From Hirundichthys speculiger (taxonomy: Eukaryota > Chordata > Actinopteri > Beloniformes > Exocoetidae): 64,000 nucleotides of DNA. How positions within the stretch are numbered: position 1 is the first letter of the stretch; each line of letters opens with the position of its first letter. A model generated the notes under the pieces. The model was not told the origin of the DNA. It saw nothing but the letters and a program-made list of their open reading frames with translations, and made no database searches. The DNA is taken from the NCBI GenBank assembly GCA_018398805.1, contig JAGFBZ010002542.1, positions 124,001-188,000 of the forward strand, read 5' to 3'. The position numbers and the translations under genes are program-made. Positions 12,641-25,156 of the stretch are shown piece after piece.

Positions 12641-13992
12641 CACTATATTGCCAAATGCATTGGCTCACCTGCCTTGACTCACATATGAGCTTTAGTGACA
12701 TCCCATTCAAATTCAAATATACTTTATTGATCCCCCAAGGGGGTAATTCAAGTTTCAAGTACACCAGATGCTGCAGTCTGGTGTACTTGAGGAGCTGCCG
12801 GCGTCCAGCGCTCTTTTTTCATGTCCCGGTCCTGTGGTCCGAGTGTTAACTCCAGTTAACAGCCGTTAAAACCTGTATATCTCCACAATGGTGAATCAAG
12901 TTTGATATCTCCAGGTCAGAGGAGGAAACACAGATGAACCAAACTCAGATGAACCAAACTGTCTCTTCTGGGAAGGCCGAGCTCCCTCAGTCCGGCGAGC
13001 TATGGAGCCGACTGTCCCAGAGCCCAGTTCATCATCCGGACCAGGTTGTTGGCGTCACCCCTGGCGGTGCAGGCGGGCCCACCAGGTCTTCAGACGGCCC
13101 CTGCCAGGTCAGCTGACTCACCCCGGCGTGCAGATTGCTGAATAGGGGCAGCATACCGCCGCTGCCACTTCGGGGGCTCCCGTCCCGGCTCAGTTGACAC
13201 TGCAGCCGGGATCCTGTGGTGGTGGTTGCTGCGGGTAGCAGTTCAGGATTAGCTTCCCCGAACCGGCCCCCAGCGACACCGTCCACGTCACTTAAAATCG
13301 ATCCTGAAACACACGGGGAGCCAAAAATTATATTCCTAATCAATATGACGTGGGTCCACCCTTTGCAACTAGAACAGCTTCAGCTCTTCTGGGAAGGCTG
13401 TCCACAAGGAGTGTGTTTATGGGGATTTTTGACCATTCTTCCAGAAGCACATTTGTGAGGTCACACACTGATGTACCTTGATGGACCTTGCTTTGTGCAC
13501 TGGTGCACAGTCATGTTGGAAGAGGAAGGGGCCAGCTCCAAACTGTTCCCACAAAGTTGGGAGCATGGAATTGTCCAAAAGGTCTTGGTATGAAGCATTC
13601 AGAGTTCCTGTCACTGGAACTAAGGGGCCAAACTCAGCTCCTGAAAAACAAGCCCACACCAGAATCCCCCCTCCACCAAACTGCAGTCAGACAAGTACCA
13701 TTTTCCTGGTAACCACTAAACCCAGACTTCCATGAGATTGCCAGATGTAGAAGTGGGATTCATCACTCCAGAGAACGTTCCTCCACTGCTCTAGAGTCCA
13801 GTGGTGGCTGCTTTACACCACTGCATCCGACACTTTGCATTGCACTTGGTGATGTATGGCTTGGATGCAGCTGTTTCACCATGGAAACCCATCCCATGAA
13901 GCTCTCTGTACACTGTTGTTGAGCTAATCTGAAGGTCACATGAAGTTTGGAGGTCTGTTGTGACCGACTCTGCAGAAAGTTGGCAACCTCCT
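12641..13992 (-). pseudogene. Tc1-like transposon, copy 2, interrupted by an insertion
   Basis: Left terminal repeat CACTATATTGCC at 12641. Minus-strand transposase blocks are [24 protein letters not shown], [16 protein letters not shown] and an N-terminal region with YRELHGMGF and CDLQIS. Continuity is broken at 12709-13341 by unrelated sequence. Homology ends near 13992, before the DNA-binding N-terminus. Frames are shifted several times. It is the same family as 4551-5253. Confidence 0.88.
12709..13341 (-). mobile_element. LINE-like insert inside Tc1 copy 2
   Basis: On the minus strand the insert ends with GGGATCAATAAAGTATATTT followed by GAATTTGAA-type repeats, the usual 3' end of fish LINEs. 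The rest (12750-13341) is GC-rich and holds a 103-residue minus frame without recognisable domains. It interrupts the transposon between its ATCCCATTC and AATATGACGTGGG segments. It is read as a 5'-truncated retrotransposed copy; its clade is not identified. Confidence 0.62.
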
Positions 13993-16486
13993 CCAAAGTA
14001 ACAGCATATTACCTTAAACATATTTCTTAGTGCCATTAAAGTGCAGCACTGGGTTTAGCTGAGGATCAGCTGGAGACCTTGAGAGGAGGTTTTGGCTACA
14101 GCTGTTGAATTCCCCCATTGCAAAAGCACATTGGTCCAAATTAAATTCCCTTTCTCTAACTTCATCACATAAAGTGAAAACAAACAAAGGTAAAACTCTC
14201 TCAGCAACATGAGTCATTTATAACTCTGTTGGGTTTTGTTTAATTGTTCTCCCTTTCTAATCGATAATATGAGATGGAGTTATTATAATTTCAGCAAACA
14301 CACTGGTCGTTTAGGACTGAAAACTCATGCACTTGGTCAGAAAACCTTTGAACTTAACTGAAACTTTCTTTAGTATTTTCATGAAAACTCGTGTGTGGGA
14401 AGCATCATCTTAATCTGCTGTAGTTCATTATTCGCATGAACCCTGCTGAGTTCCTAGTGTCAAGCTATGCACAGATGGCAAATGTCTCACTGTGCCATCA
14501 ACTTCAGTTCTGCCATGGCACCAATAGATACTGCTGCAATGTTGTGAGGAATGACTGCTGAAGGTGAATTGAAGCGAATGAAGGCAGCCCAGCAGTGAAA
14601 AAACAATGGAAGGTTAGGATGTTGATGTAGGAAAGGCACAAATGAAGAGACAGAATGAAAGACAGGCTTTGATTGGAGTATGACTTGTTGAAAGAGGGGA
14701 GGAGGTGTGTGGAGGGGGTGATAAATGGTAAAACAAGAGTGAGATGAAATGAGGGAGGAGGATGAGATGACTGCAGCAAAGAGGAGAGGGGTGTGATAGA
14801 GCATCAGGGGCAGAAGAAAAAAAAGAGTTATTTTAGAAGATAAGCAGGGACAGAGGGGAGCAAGAAGGCTACCCGTAGTGTCCAAAGAGTGGAAGCAGGA
14901 CAGAAAAGGGTGAGGTTAAAAAGTATGAGGAATGAGGAGCAGAAGCAGTGGGACAGGAAGGATCCCAGCAGGGTTTTCTGCAGGGTGAACTCAGCCAGAG
15001 TGTGGGGCATGGTGCAGAGCTGAGCCATAGGTCCTGAATTATTAAACACGTTATTTTGCAGCTGAACAGGCGGCCGTAGCCGTCTTGGATACATGTGCTG
15101 AGGAAGCATTGCTTGTTCTGCATCCTATATAAATTGTCCCTTTTCTTTTAAAACCCTTACGTCTGATATTTATGTCATTTTTGTTGTTTTCATGTGCAAA
15201 TGTATCTCAATGGTTATTAGCGGTTAGCTATGGCTATTTAAAGCCATTTTGTTAATGTGGAAACTAATATCCTGACGATTGTTGTTGTAACCTTTGTCCC
15301 AGTTCAAAACAAGCAGCTATTTAACACACTGATCTACAGAATGCAAACACAAACACATAAGTGAGTTGGGATTCTTTCATTCAAATGCTCCCCATTTACA
15401 CCCATATATTGTGGTCTTCTAGAAACTGTTTACATATTTAAAAAAAAATTCCCACAGAATTTTATTTATTTATTTTTTTAATTTGGGGTGAATTAAATAG
15501 TATTATGTTCACATTATTCAAGTGGCTCACTAGTCTTAAGGAGATGCTGATGTGCACAGTGGCTGTAGAAAGTGCAGGCTGGTGCTAAAAGGTGAAGAGA
15601 GCACTTTTGTCAGGGCTGGTGATAGACTGTGATTGTCATTATAGGTTAATAATCATTATTTCTCTTATAACAAAAGTCTTTTGAGTTTTTTTTTTTTCTG
15701 AGACTGTCATCTGTAGTGAAGACAGACCAGCTGCTAATGGCTGAACATAACTGTAAAAGCAAGTCAAACAATCCTTTATAGTTACCAAAGACTGCATATC
15801 AGTACAACACAAACTGATACAATTTTTAAGATTATACTGGTACATTTAACATCAACATTTTCAGAACAGTGTTACTATCAGTGTGGGGCAGAAACACATT
15901 AATAGTAAATATCTTACTGTAGTAATATTGTTTTTTTCCAAATGACCAAATGTAACTAATTACTAACAGAATGTCAGTTATAATATTGCATCTACAGCAA
16001 AATGAAATAACATTTTACAGCATTCCTTAAGCTTTGTCGGAATTTTACAAATGAGTCATGACGTGCTGTTAAATGCACACGGGGGGGAGGACACGCTGAA
16101 ATCAGATCACTTACCATATACAGAGATCTGGACCACGTATGACCACATTCTGGCAATGTAAGCGCCATGTATCCTGGAACACAATGAAGCACATCACTGA
16201 CATGTTCAGGCTAGGCGGATGGATGTACTCATTCACACAACAACAACTGCTGTATTAAGCGCAAAGCAATAGGCAGGAGCCATAGCAACTGACAACAACC
16301 TCATTTATTCATTTATTTATTTATTTATGCTTTACTTTTAATCTCTGGCAGACAGGAAGGGTGTGGTTGTACTTCTTTTTACAGGCAAATAGGTGCAGTT
16401 TAGTGCATTGCTATGACCCACAGATACAATTTTATAAATAAAAATTTTTATGGAGTAACACCCAATCACAAGTTGCCATTGTCATG
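13993..16486. other. Intronic DNA, AG-rich stretch at 14620-14960
   Basis: No gene seen. The + strand is purine-rich between about 14620 and 14960 (repeated GAGG/AGGAG), which explains the long pyrimidine-encoded frames on the minus strand. (TTTA)n runs lie near 15461-15480 and 16306-16330. Confidence 0.5.
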
Positions 16487-16757
16487 TGTCAGGGCATGGA
16501 CCCAAACACAGGACACCATGAGTCATTTATTTGTAAAATGGGTGTAAGAATCTTGAACCAAACCAAGTAAAGGCAGGGCAGGAACACAGGGTGGGAGACA
16601 GGACAGAGCAGCAAGGAGGTAGGGAAAGACAAGACAATATATAGAGGCAGGGGCTGATGTGACACAGGTGGAAGTAATTAGGACAGATGGGACTAGGGAA
16701 GTAAATCAAAAGTCAACACAAAGACACTGAACTTCAAAGTAAAACAGGAAGTATGAC
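16487..16757 (-). repeat. Solo LTR, gypsy-type
   Basis: About 271 bp from TGTCAGGGCATGG to GTATGACA (inverted TGTCA/TGACA ends). On the minus strand it contains CTATATATTG (TATA-like) and ACAAATAAATG (poly-A signal) in LTR order. No internal sequence flanks it. Confidence 0.6.
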
Positions 16758-16834
16758 AACAGGAGACAAGGAACTTGGGAAATAAGGACCAAAACTATTT
16801 TTTTTAACTTGCCATTATCCCTGATTAGGATTTA

Positions 16835-16957
16835 ATATTATAAATTTAGTTAATGATATGTGCTCGGGGGTCATGCTCTGGGTCTCTGTAAAGCTCCTAG
16901 AGACAATTGGCATTGTAACAGACGCTGTACAAATAAAATTGAATTGAACTGAAATTG
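16835..16957 (+). repeat. LINE 3' tail
   Basis: Ends with TCCTAGAGACAATTGGCATT, then AATAAAATTGAATTGAA. A second copy of the same segment is at 27776-27925. It is the 3' end of a fish LINE with a degenerate (TTGAA)n tail. Confidence 0.7.
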
Positions 16958-18398
16958 AATCCAAAAAACACAAGAGAAACAACAGCAAACTAATATCATG
17001 ACAGCTACTCGAGATGCATGTGGAGACATATGTTAATACCAGGTGTGAACACTTGGAGTTGTTCACGTGTGATGGAATCCCTCAGGATGAAAGTTCTTGG
17101 AGAAAGAAAGGTTATTGTCAATCAACTAGTTGTCTTCACTAAAGGTCTTAACCAGTTCAGTTGATTGAATGAATCAAGTCAGCTGTGCTGCTGCATGGTT
17201 GGAACTAAAGCCTGCAGCCATACAGGCCCTTTCACGGATCAGGTTGACTTTCCAACTATGGAACCTAAAGCAGTGAAAAAAGGCAAAAACCTTTCTTGCC
17301 CACTGAATACGCGATGTGCAAATTCTACCCATACAGTTGTATTAGCATAAGTATCTTGTTTAGTTCAGCCTAATGGTGAACAATTTCTCCTTCCTGTCAG
17401 TGCTCTTCATCTCCCTGCAAAGCTTTCTTGTTCATCTCTGACCTTTCCTTCCCTGCGTCTACCTACCAGATCCTTCTCATCACTACACTCCTAAACATAG
17501 CAGCACAACGGTTTGCAGAACTCAAACAAACTGCTGGCCAACCACAGAGCTGTACTTCAAACACCCAGAATAGTTTTTCTCATCTTGGGACTGTTCAGTG
17601 GTTCACATTAACTTCAGTTTATGTCTCTCGCCTACATATTTTTCGTCAAGCTCAAACGATACACCTTGATTAGATTGGAAGCCCGAAGTTATTGATTTGC
17701 AGCAGCTCACATAATCTATTTGTTTCTTTCTGTCTGTCTTTCTCTCTAACCTCTGTATGTCCCCAGCCTTTCTCATTCCTCTTTCTTAGTTCCAGTCTTT
17801 CACATAATTTTTTTTTTTTTTTGCTCTATGACCTAATTGACTTCTGCTTTCTCAAATTGAGCTCCTGCCCTCGAGGAAGAGAAAGGTATATACAGTAATT
17901 GCATTTTTATTTGGCTGAAATTTCTTCTGCTAATTTGATATAGATGTTTTTCACAAGTCAATACCAGCAGAGGTATGAGGATACTCCAGAAATGGGCTCT
18001 CAGGACAGACCATACCAGTCAGCAGCCAACTAGGCAAAGAGTTCTCATATTTATAACTGAAACATGACAGTAATACCAGTCTTCTTCTGTCTTTAGTTTA
18101 TACACAACTTAATTTTTTATGTAAACATTTTAAATGTTATCAGTAGCAGACTGTTAAACAGTGCTCCCCCATGTACTCTGCTGCTGCATTCTTAGTGAAA
18201 ATGACAAAGGTGAACTTTCTTCTTCAGGTGGTTTACCTGAGTTACCGTTAAGATTTTACTTATCGTCACTTGATCATATTCCAAACAAAATTAACCCACT
18301 TTTTTCTTGTTTTGTGTGTAATTGCTCTCCCTTTTTTGAATAAATGATTAAAGTTGTGCTTTATTTATTTACTTTTTTTTTTTTTTACCAAAATTGAA
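16958..18398. other. Intronic DNA, no gene seen
   Basis: Pyrimidine-rich at 17690-17830. T runs lie at about 17808-17822 and 18368-18386. No exon or domain recognised. Confidence 0.5.
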
Positions 18399-18540
18399 TT
18401 GTCAAGTCAAGTTTATTTCTGTAGCACATTTAAAACAACCCCAGTTGAGCGCTATAAGTGCTATACAGGGTAAAACAAACAAACAAACAAAAAAATATAT
18501 AATATAATCTGCCCCCAAACTAAGCCAATATATCAAAGAA
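18399..18540 (-). repeat. Retroelement tail repeat
   Basis: CAAGTCAAGTTTATTTCTGT, then AGCACATTTAAAA and a GCTATAAGTGCTATACAGGG segment. This resembles the reverse complement of a common fish LINE/SINE 3' end; a related stretch is at 29585-29683. Confidence 0.55.
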
Positions 18541-18591
18541 AAAAAGACAAAAGAATAAAAACAGAGCAAAGCAAAGCACAAGAAGTCATTA

Positions 18592-19310
18592 CAATGGTAC
18601 CTCTACGTATGAAACTAATTAGTTCTGGAAGTAGTTTCATAACCTGAAAATCTGTTCCAAGTCCCCCCAAAATTTGAACATATTTTTTTTAATAAATTAT
18701 AAATAATACATGAAATGGCATAAAAACCTGCAAGAAATACATGTTAGAACTAGCAAAGCACTCGGAGAGCACAGACCTCCACCAAGCGCAACAATTATTG
18801 AAAATTTGAAAGTGATCCAGAATTCAGGATTTCTTCTGGATCACACCCAAAATGAAATCAGTTCTTCCTTTTCACATTTCTGACAACTCCTGAAAATTTC
18901 ATCAAACTCCATCCATAACTTTTAGAGTTATCTTGAACACCGAGAGACAGACAGATAAACGCTGGCAAAAACATAACCTCCTTGGCAGAGGTAAAAATAG
19001 TTCGTTTACCTGGGTTGCTGGGTTACGCTTATACAGACAAGGGCCCTCCTAGCCAATGGGATGCCAGGAAGATGCTAAGCGATAGCCAATGGCAGAGCAG
19101 CTCGGACGCACCGCTTTCAAACCGAGATACAGAGATACCGACAAGTATGTTTACGTTCAGTAAACTCTGGGAGCTGCGAAAAGCAGCACGTACTGTATTT
19201 TTGCCTTTCGTATTCTGAAATTTCTTTCGTAACAAGATGTTTTCCCGTTGAGGCGTTTCTTAACCTGAAAATTGCGTATGTAGAGATGTTCGTAAGTAGA
19301 GGTACCACTG
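18592..19310. mobile_element. Mariner-type MITE, full-length composite copy
   Basis: A 719-bp element flanked by TA (18590-18591 and 19311-19312). The ends are CAATGGTACCTCTACGTA and its imperfect inverse TAGAGGTACCACTG. The subterminal sequences also mirror each other (tttcataacctgaaaa-type). Inside, 18750-18992 is a different repeat. A second copy, in the other orientation and missing one end, is at 62600-63005. No transposase is present. Confidence 0.8.
18750..18992 (-). repeat. Inserted fish repeat within the mariner-type element
   Basis: Contains GATCCAGAATTCAGGATTTC, CTGAAAATTTCATCAAACTC and ends ACATAACCTCCTTGGCAGAG. This is a widespread fish repeat of uncertain class. The left junction (ATACATGTTAGAA) is identical in the second mariner-type copy at about 62815, so the insertion predates the spread of both copies. 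Confidence 0.65.
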
Positions 19311-19364
19311 TAAATGTATTTCAGCAAGCAAAGGCCAGACCACACTACTCTCCTCATAAATGGA

Positions 19365-19665
19365 GAATGTGTGGAAAATGTCACCACCTTTGTGTTTCTG
19401 GGCACCTACATCTCGGCCCATTTCTCTGGACCCATAACATCGGCGCCCTGGTGAAGAAGGCCCAGCAGCGGCTGCACTTCCTCTGTGTCCCGAGGAAGAA
19501 CAACTTGGACCAGAAGCTGCTGCTGGCCTTCTACCACTCCTCAAGGGAGCGTGTGCTCACTTACTGTCTGTAGGATGCAGCTGAGTAACAGAAAAGCCTT
19601 GGAGAGGGTAGACTCTTCTCAGAAAATCATTGGCTGACATCTTTCCTCCCTGGAGAGCATCATCA
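19365..19665 (+). pseudogene. LINE RT C-terminal fragment
   Basis: Successive frames read LSWTHNI-like (as LDPITSAP and LGPFLWTHNIGALVKKAQQR), LHFLCVPRKNNLD, KLLLAFYHSS and then NRKALERVDSSQKIIG. This is the post-catalytic region of a fish non-LTR retrotransposon RT. Frame changes and a stop after VLTYCL mark it as dead. Confidence 0.72.
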
Positions 19666-19776
19666 GACCATCAAAAATACAATCTAAAGTTGTAGGCTTT
19701 TAGTTTCAACTTATATTTCATCATAACTTTTAGTTCTATAATGAAGGCATTTTACACTTGTCACAACCCCTCTAGC

Positions 19777-19798
19777 AGAGAGAGAGAGAGAGAGAGAT
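19777..19798. repeat. (GA)n microsatellite
   Basis: A short perfect GA run followed by GATAGATAGATGGATGA. Confidence 0.9.
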
Positions 19799-21420
19799 AG
19801 ATAGATGGATGAGTGTTTTTATGCTTTTTTTCAATGAAGCTGCCACACTCTGGGGCTGTAACAGTGGGTGCAATCCATTTTCTTTAACACAAACATTTGT
19901 TTACCACCTGAACCCACCTCAGTTTCAAACGGAAACTGAAAGCAACAACTCACGTATAAAAATAGGATAAGTGATTTTACGCTTCCACAAAATAGCAGGA
20001 AGCTCACTCCCACTGGTCACTGTTTAAGCTGACTCCTGCAGCCCAGTCAAACATAATAAACTGGCCTAATTATCGTAGAATGTTGTGTTTATTAGAGACT
20101 ATGGTCCACCACTGCCTTCAGGAGACAGTGTAATTTCACCCCTCACGTTTTGATAGTAGTGATAGTAATAAATAACCACATATAGATTTATTTTCTTTCA
20201 TTTATTTTAAAATAAATGATGTACTCTTTGTTTAAAAAAATAACCCAGTTAATAGTTGAGCTCATTTGCAGCATGACCCTTGTCAGTGATCTATGAGGGT
20301 AACAAAATAAAATGATACTAAAATATTCACTAATTAATCATAATTGAGGCAACATGCTCAATTAATTCTGAAACTGATTGGAGTCATAGTCCAGCCAAAG
20401 TCTCTGTATCCAGAATACAAACAAAACAGGTAAATTTTATTTTTTGTATCTTTTTCATTTGACATTTTATGCTTTTCCTCATATTACACTTTCAGTTCTA
20501 AAGTATTTTCATAATTGTCACATCCACTTTCCAGTCTGTACGTGCCTCTCCTCTGCAGTCTCTTTTTAAAATTTGTCCTTCTCTTCATTGCTTCTTGCTT
20601 GTCTTCTTCTGACTTGACTGCTCCTCAGAGTTCCCTCCTTGTTCTTGTTAGCAGCTGGTTATACATGTTTGCCACCCTGACTAATTAAGGAACCAAAGAA
20701 TAGTGTTAAGTCACGTTGACAGCGGCATCTAATTTATTTGCTGGTAGGTAGAAGTTCACACAGATCAGTAAAATCAGCTCAAGAGCAGAGGTGGGACAAA
20801 CAAAATAATGACAGAGGAAATTTTTAATATTAGGCTTCATTGCTTGAAGAATACTTAAAAAAAAATCTGATAACCTCATATACAGGCAGCATTGATGACA
20901 AAGAGCAATGTTTATTTCAAGAATTGGATACATTTTAAGCAAAGCAGAATAAAGGTTGGCCCTCTATTTTTGTATATTTGTGTGTCCACATAAACTACAC
21001 ACAAACACTTTGGCATGCTTTTCACGAAAGAGGGTCACATTAACTATTTATTAAATGGTCAGATACTCTGCTTACAGCAGCTAATAACTGAATAACTTAC
21101 GTTTGCTCTGGCAGTGAAGCGCTGTGGTTTTGCAGCACTTTTGCTGTGTCCTCATATCTCAGAGGGAGCATTTCAAAAGCAGAGCACCTGTGAGCGCTGC
21201 CTGCTCAGCTGGATTCATGAGATTACAAGTTTACCTCGAGGTTTCAAGGTCACGTGAGAATTGCACAGTAGTCTGCTCGTTTACAGGTGCACTGTATATC
21301 TCGCCTTGCCGTGTCAAATAAAATGCATTTTTCAACCTCTAAACTGAACCTCTCCTTGTTCATGGGCCAAACCTCTTTTAAAATCCACTGAACTGTTTAC
21401 ACAGCCTCCACAGGTTAATG
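19799..21420. other. Intronic DNA, no feature recognised
   Basis: AT-rich with no domain-bearing frame or recognised repeat body. Confidence 0.5.
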
Positions 21421-22073
21421 CAGTCCTTCTCAAATAGTGGGGCGCGACCCTTTGGGGGGCACGGGGTGACCCCAGGGGACAAGCCTTTTTTTTTTTTTTT
21501 TTCCTGTACTGGAATAAAGTGCAATTGCACATATACTACGGTAGGGGGCAGTGGAGCTCTCATTATCACAGTGTGCAGGGAGTATTAGCTATATTGTGTT
21601 TTTTTTTTTTTTTTTTTTTGCACGGACATGCGTGCACACAGCCCAGAGCAGAAGATATGATGTAAACAAACCCTCAAGAGACACCACAGAAAAAATATTT
21701 AACAGGGATGAGAAGAAAGGCGGAGAGAGATGGAGATAGTGAGACAAACAAAAGTCACCAGAAAGTTAAGACGAGGAAATACGATGATGCTGATGTAGCT
21801 CTTGGCTTCACTGTGATTACGGTGGAATTGATGCACTTTAAATCTTTACAGACTAAAAAACAATGTAAATAAAGTTATTCTTTGTTATAAATTAATCTAT
21901 ATTTCTTTCTTTTTTGTTTCTCTTAATGTTAAGGATACTGTGTTATGCAGAGGTGTACTTAAAGCAATTTTATAGACAAATGATTCTATTTATAGTTGTG
22001 GTTGAGGGTGGGGGTGTGTGAAATGTTTTCTTCTTCCTGGGGGGGTGCAGCAGAAAATAATTGAGAAGCCCTG
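21421..22073 (+). mobile_element. hAT element remnant with a ZBED-type transposase N-terminal trace
   Basis: The ends are CAGTCCTTCTCAAATAGTGG and, inverted at the right, CAGGGCTTCTCAATTATTTT. At about 21766-21822 the + strand reads RKYDDADVALGFTVITV, the stretch found near the start of fish ZBED/hAT-like transposases. The rest of the coding region has been deleted. Poly-T runs (21485-21502, 21599-21619) lie inside. No clear 8-bp duplication. Confidence 0.68.
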
Positions 22074-22947
22074 AGTCGAAGCCCACTCGTGTTTTATTTT
22101 GAAAATTTACCAGATTCTTTTTGCCACTCTTATGTCTGACTTCCTGCCAGCTTTGTCTAGATTGACATAGTGTAGCCCAGTCCAGTATCAAAAAAGACTT
22201 GACGCATATTTTAAGCAGACCAGCATGGACAGTTGCTTTTGGGACATTTCTCAGCTGCTCCATGGTGCTCAGTGACTAGAATGGAACTAGAATGCAATTC
22301 ACAGCGGCTGGTGTGGTGCAACCATTTCACTGCATTCTGCACTTAGTGGGACTTGTCTATAAGATGCTTAAAAACAAGTACTGTATTTTCTGGACTATAA
22401 GTCGTGCTGTTTTTTTTTAGTAGTTTGGTCCTTAGACTTCTTCTAAGACTATTTTGAAGCAATTTATACATCAAAAATATACGCCATGTAATCTATGACA
22501 GCAACAGGGCATCGTCTACACAACTGAACACTGCTACTGAAAAAAATTAAACCATAAAAGTAAAGTAAACCATAAAAACTGAGAGATCACGAATTTGCCA
22601 CCAAAAAGAAAAAGTTATACTGCAGAGTTTAGATCAGCAGAATGCCCGGAGTGACTGTAATTGATTAAAAACATCCTTTTCTGAGAACTTATATAGAAAG
22701 GGGAGTTTGGAAATGGGCCTAAAGTTAGAAAGAGCAGAGGAAACGAGACAACAGTAAGGAATTTATCAAATCCACATGGCCTAAAATTTAATTCATTTCA
22801 TTTTTTCATATCAGGCCAATTAACAAGAGAAGAGTCAAAGGGCGCTTTTCTATAAAGTTCAATAAAAGTTCAATAAATCCAGTGCAATTCAGTCCCATTT
22901 CTTTTTCTTTCTTTCTTTTCTCTTAGTTTTTTTTTTTTTGTTATATC
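22074..22947. other. Intronic DNA, no feature recognised
   Basis: No exon or repeat body identified. T/C-rich before 22940. Confidence 0.5.
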
Positions 22948-24486
22948 TAGGGCTGAGTTAACGTTATCACGTTAACTCATTAATTTATTAACGCCGACAT
23001 TTATTTTATTGCGCGTTAACGCATGTTGCTCACATGCTTTTCTTTTGCAAAGTCTGTTATTGGCTGCTGTGGAACTGGAAAAATATTAGCAGGTAAACAT
23101 GCAGTAAAGCTAAAACAGACATGGAGAACGGTAAAAATCTGTGTACTTTACAGTTCAGGTAGTAACTCAGATAGCAATATTAACAATTCTGTCTGAAAAA
23201 AAAATTCTGGACTGCAACAAAACTTTCACGTCATTCCTCCATTTATCATCAGATCTGCTCCATGTGTTCACTGTTGTGCTATTCTTTTACTGGTAACTTC
23301 AGTGCGGCTCCATCTAGTGGCACAGATGTGTAACGACAACAGAAAGTCCAGTCCTCAATTATGAAACTTCAAAATTCAGTCCTGTGGCCTGTTTTTTCAT
23401 TTCTTAAAGGGGGAGTAGGTGTTGTTTGAAAAACGGTTCCAGCAATCCAACTCAAGTGAGATTTTGAAAATATACACTCCCTCCCTCCTCCCAAAGGCTC
23501 CGCCTCCTCCTCTTCAGCTCACCCCTCGAAACCACGCCTTCACATGATTCACGACTGCATAAACCATAGGGAGGGAGGGAGGGAGGGGTGATATTTGATG
23601 GACGTATTAGGCAGCCAATCAAAATAGTGATGATCACTTTTTTGATTGGTCAGAGTTTTTCTCTGATTATACCTTCTAGACTGGACCAAAATGTTTAGTT
23701 TTTTTTGCAAACATTTTATTTCAGTGGGTGCAATGGAAATGTGAAAAGGTTTTCAGGCAATATTGTAAAAAGTGTTGCAAAAAAACAACACCCACCCCAC
23801 CTTTAATTTTGATCCAAGTCTAAAATTGAAATATAAAAAAACAGGCATTTTTTCATTTTTTTTTTTGTGTGTGTTAGATTAAAAAACTAAAAAAGTTATA
23901 AACTATCACTTTTTATTTTTTTGGATTTTTGATTGACAATTGAAAATGGAAAGAATGAATGATACACAGTAAAGTTAAGTAGTAAAGTTACAGAACTTTA
24001 AAATGGACATTTTCACTTTAAAGTTCTCCCAGACGGAGGATTCGACAGAAACAAAGTTATATGTAACCAGTGACAAGTTGAACTCCCCTTTAAAAGTTTC
24101 TGCTGTTACCTCAGAAATGACCTGTTTTAATGTTCTGATTGTGCAGAGCCACAATCATTTTGTTGGATTTTGTTTGTAGACTTTATTTATTTGTTTATAA
24201 AAACAGGATGACATTAACGCCCTGGCAGTGGCAGTAAGCTTTATTTTTTTTACATTTCTTTTTAAGATGAGATTTACATTAAATATGTGTTAATGACAAG
24301 TGCTGATGTTAAAAGTGTTATGTTATGGCACTTTAGTTCATATGACAGCAGGACATTTAAATAAAAGTGCATTTTACACTACTTTTAAATTCATTGTTTG
24401 ATTTTGAGTATACAATGCGATTAATCGTGATTAATCAGGGGAATCATGCAATTAATTGCGATTAAAAATTTTGTTAGCCAGCCCTA
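22948..24486. mobile_element. hAT MITE (GTTAACGC family), host of a nested element
   Basis: 1539 bp from TAGGGCTG to CAGCCCTA, with subterminal TTAACG/ATTAATCGTGATTAATC motifs. Flanks GTTATATC (22940-22947) and GTTATAAC (24487-24494) match at 7 of 8 bases, a hAT-type target duplication. A TTAA-target element is nested at 23408-23802. A truncated second copy is at 29686. No transposase is present. Confidence 0.8.
23408..23802. mobile_element. TTAA-target MITE (Kolobok/piggyBac-like), short copy
   Basis: A 395-bp element flanked by TTAA (23404-23407 and 23803-23806). The ends are AGGGGGAGTAGGTGTTG and, inverted, AGGTGGGGTGGGTGTTG. It shares both outer segments (CGGTTCCAGCAATCCAACTC; ACATTTTATTTCAGTGGGTG) with the longer element at 39498-40768 and lacks that element's middle. 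It is a deletion derivative. Confidence 0.78.
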
Positions 24487-25156
24487 GTTATAACTATTTT
24501 CCCTATTTATTTTTAAAAATAAGTAAATTAAAAATAACAAAAAGTAAAAAAAAAAAGAAAATTGCCCAACTTAAACCATTGAATAATTTTACTCATCAAA
24601 TTTTAATCCAATTGATTCCATCCATCCCGTATCTACATTATTCTCCTCCCATTCAGGGTCACAGGAATCTAATGGAGCTTCTCTCAGTCACACGGTAGTG
24701 ACACACCTTGAACAGCTCAACAGTTCATCCAAGCCAATTAATTACAGTTTGGTGAAATTAAATACAACTCCAAATCAGAAAGAAAAAAAAAGTTAGGATG
24801 ATATAAAACAGGGGTGTCAGACTCATTTTCACTGAGGGCAACATCACAGGGATGTCAACAGGAAATTGGAAAACACTCTGAAGTGGTTCACAAAGCAAGG
24901 GGGGGGTTGAGTTTTGAGCACTCTCAGGCTGCTTTAGGAGCGTTGTGTATTTGGGAAGCATCAAGTAGAGAACATCAAGTTGTCCAAATTGTTACTTTGA
25001 ATGCCACATAATCAGATTCAACATCATATTTGATAACCAAAACAACAATAAAAGCACACTCAAATCAAGGAGCCATGGTGCTCTATTTGATGATCTGACC
25101 TGTTTAAAAACAGAAGTGACTGTGATGTAGGCCATGATGGATTTTGAGGGGAAATG

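Noticed and set aside
14487..15123. Minus frames of 84-132 residues rich in Ser, Leu and Pro
   Set aside because: They are produced by the purine-rich + strand; composition is low complexity and no domain is visible.
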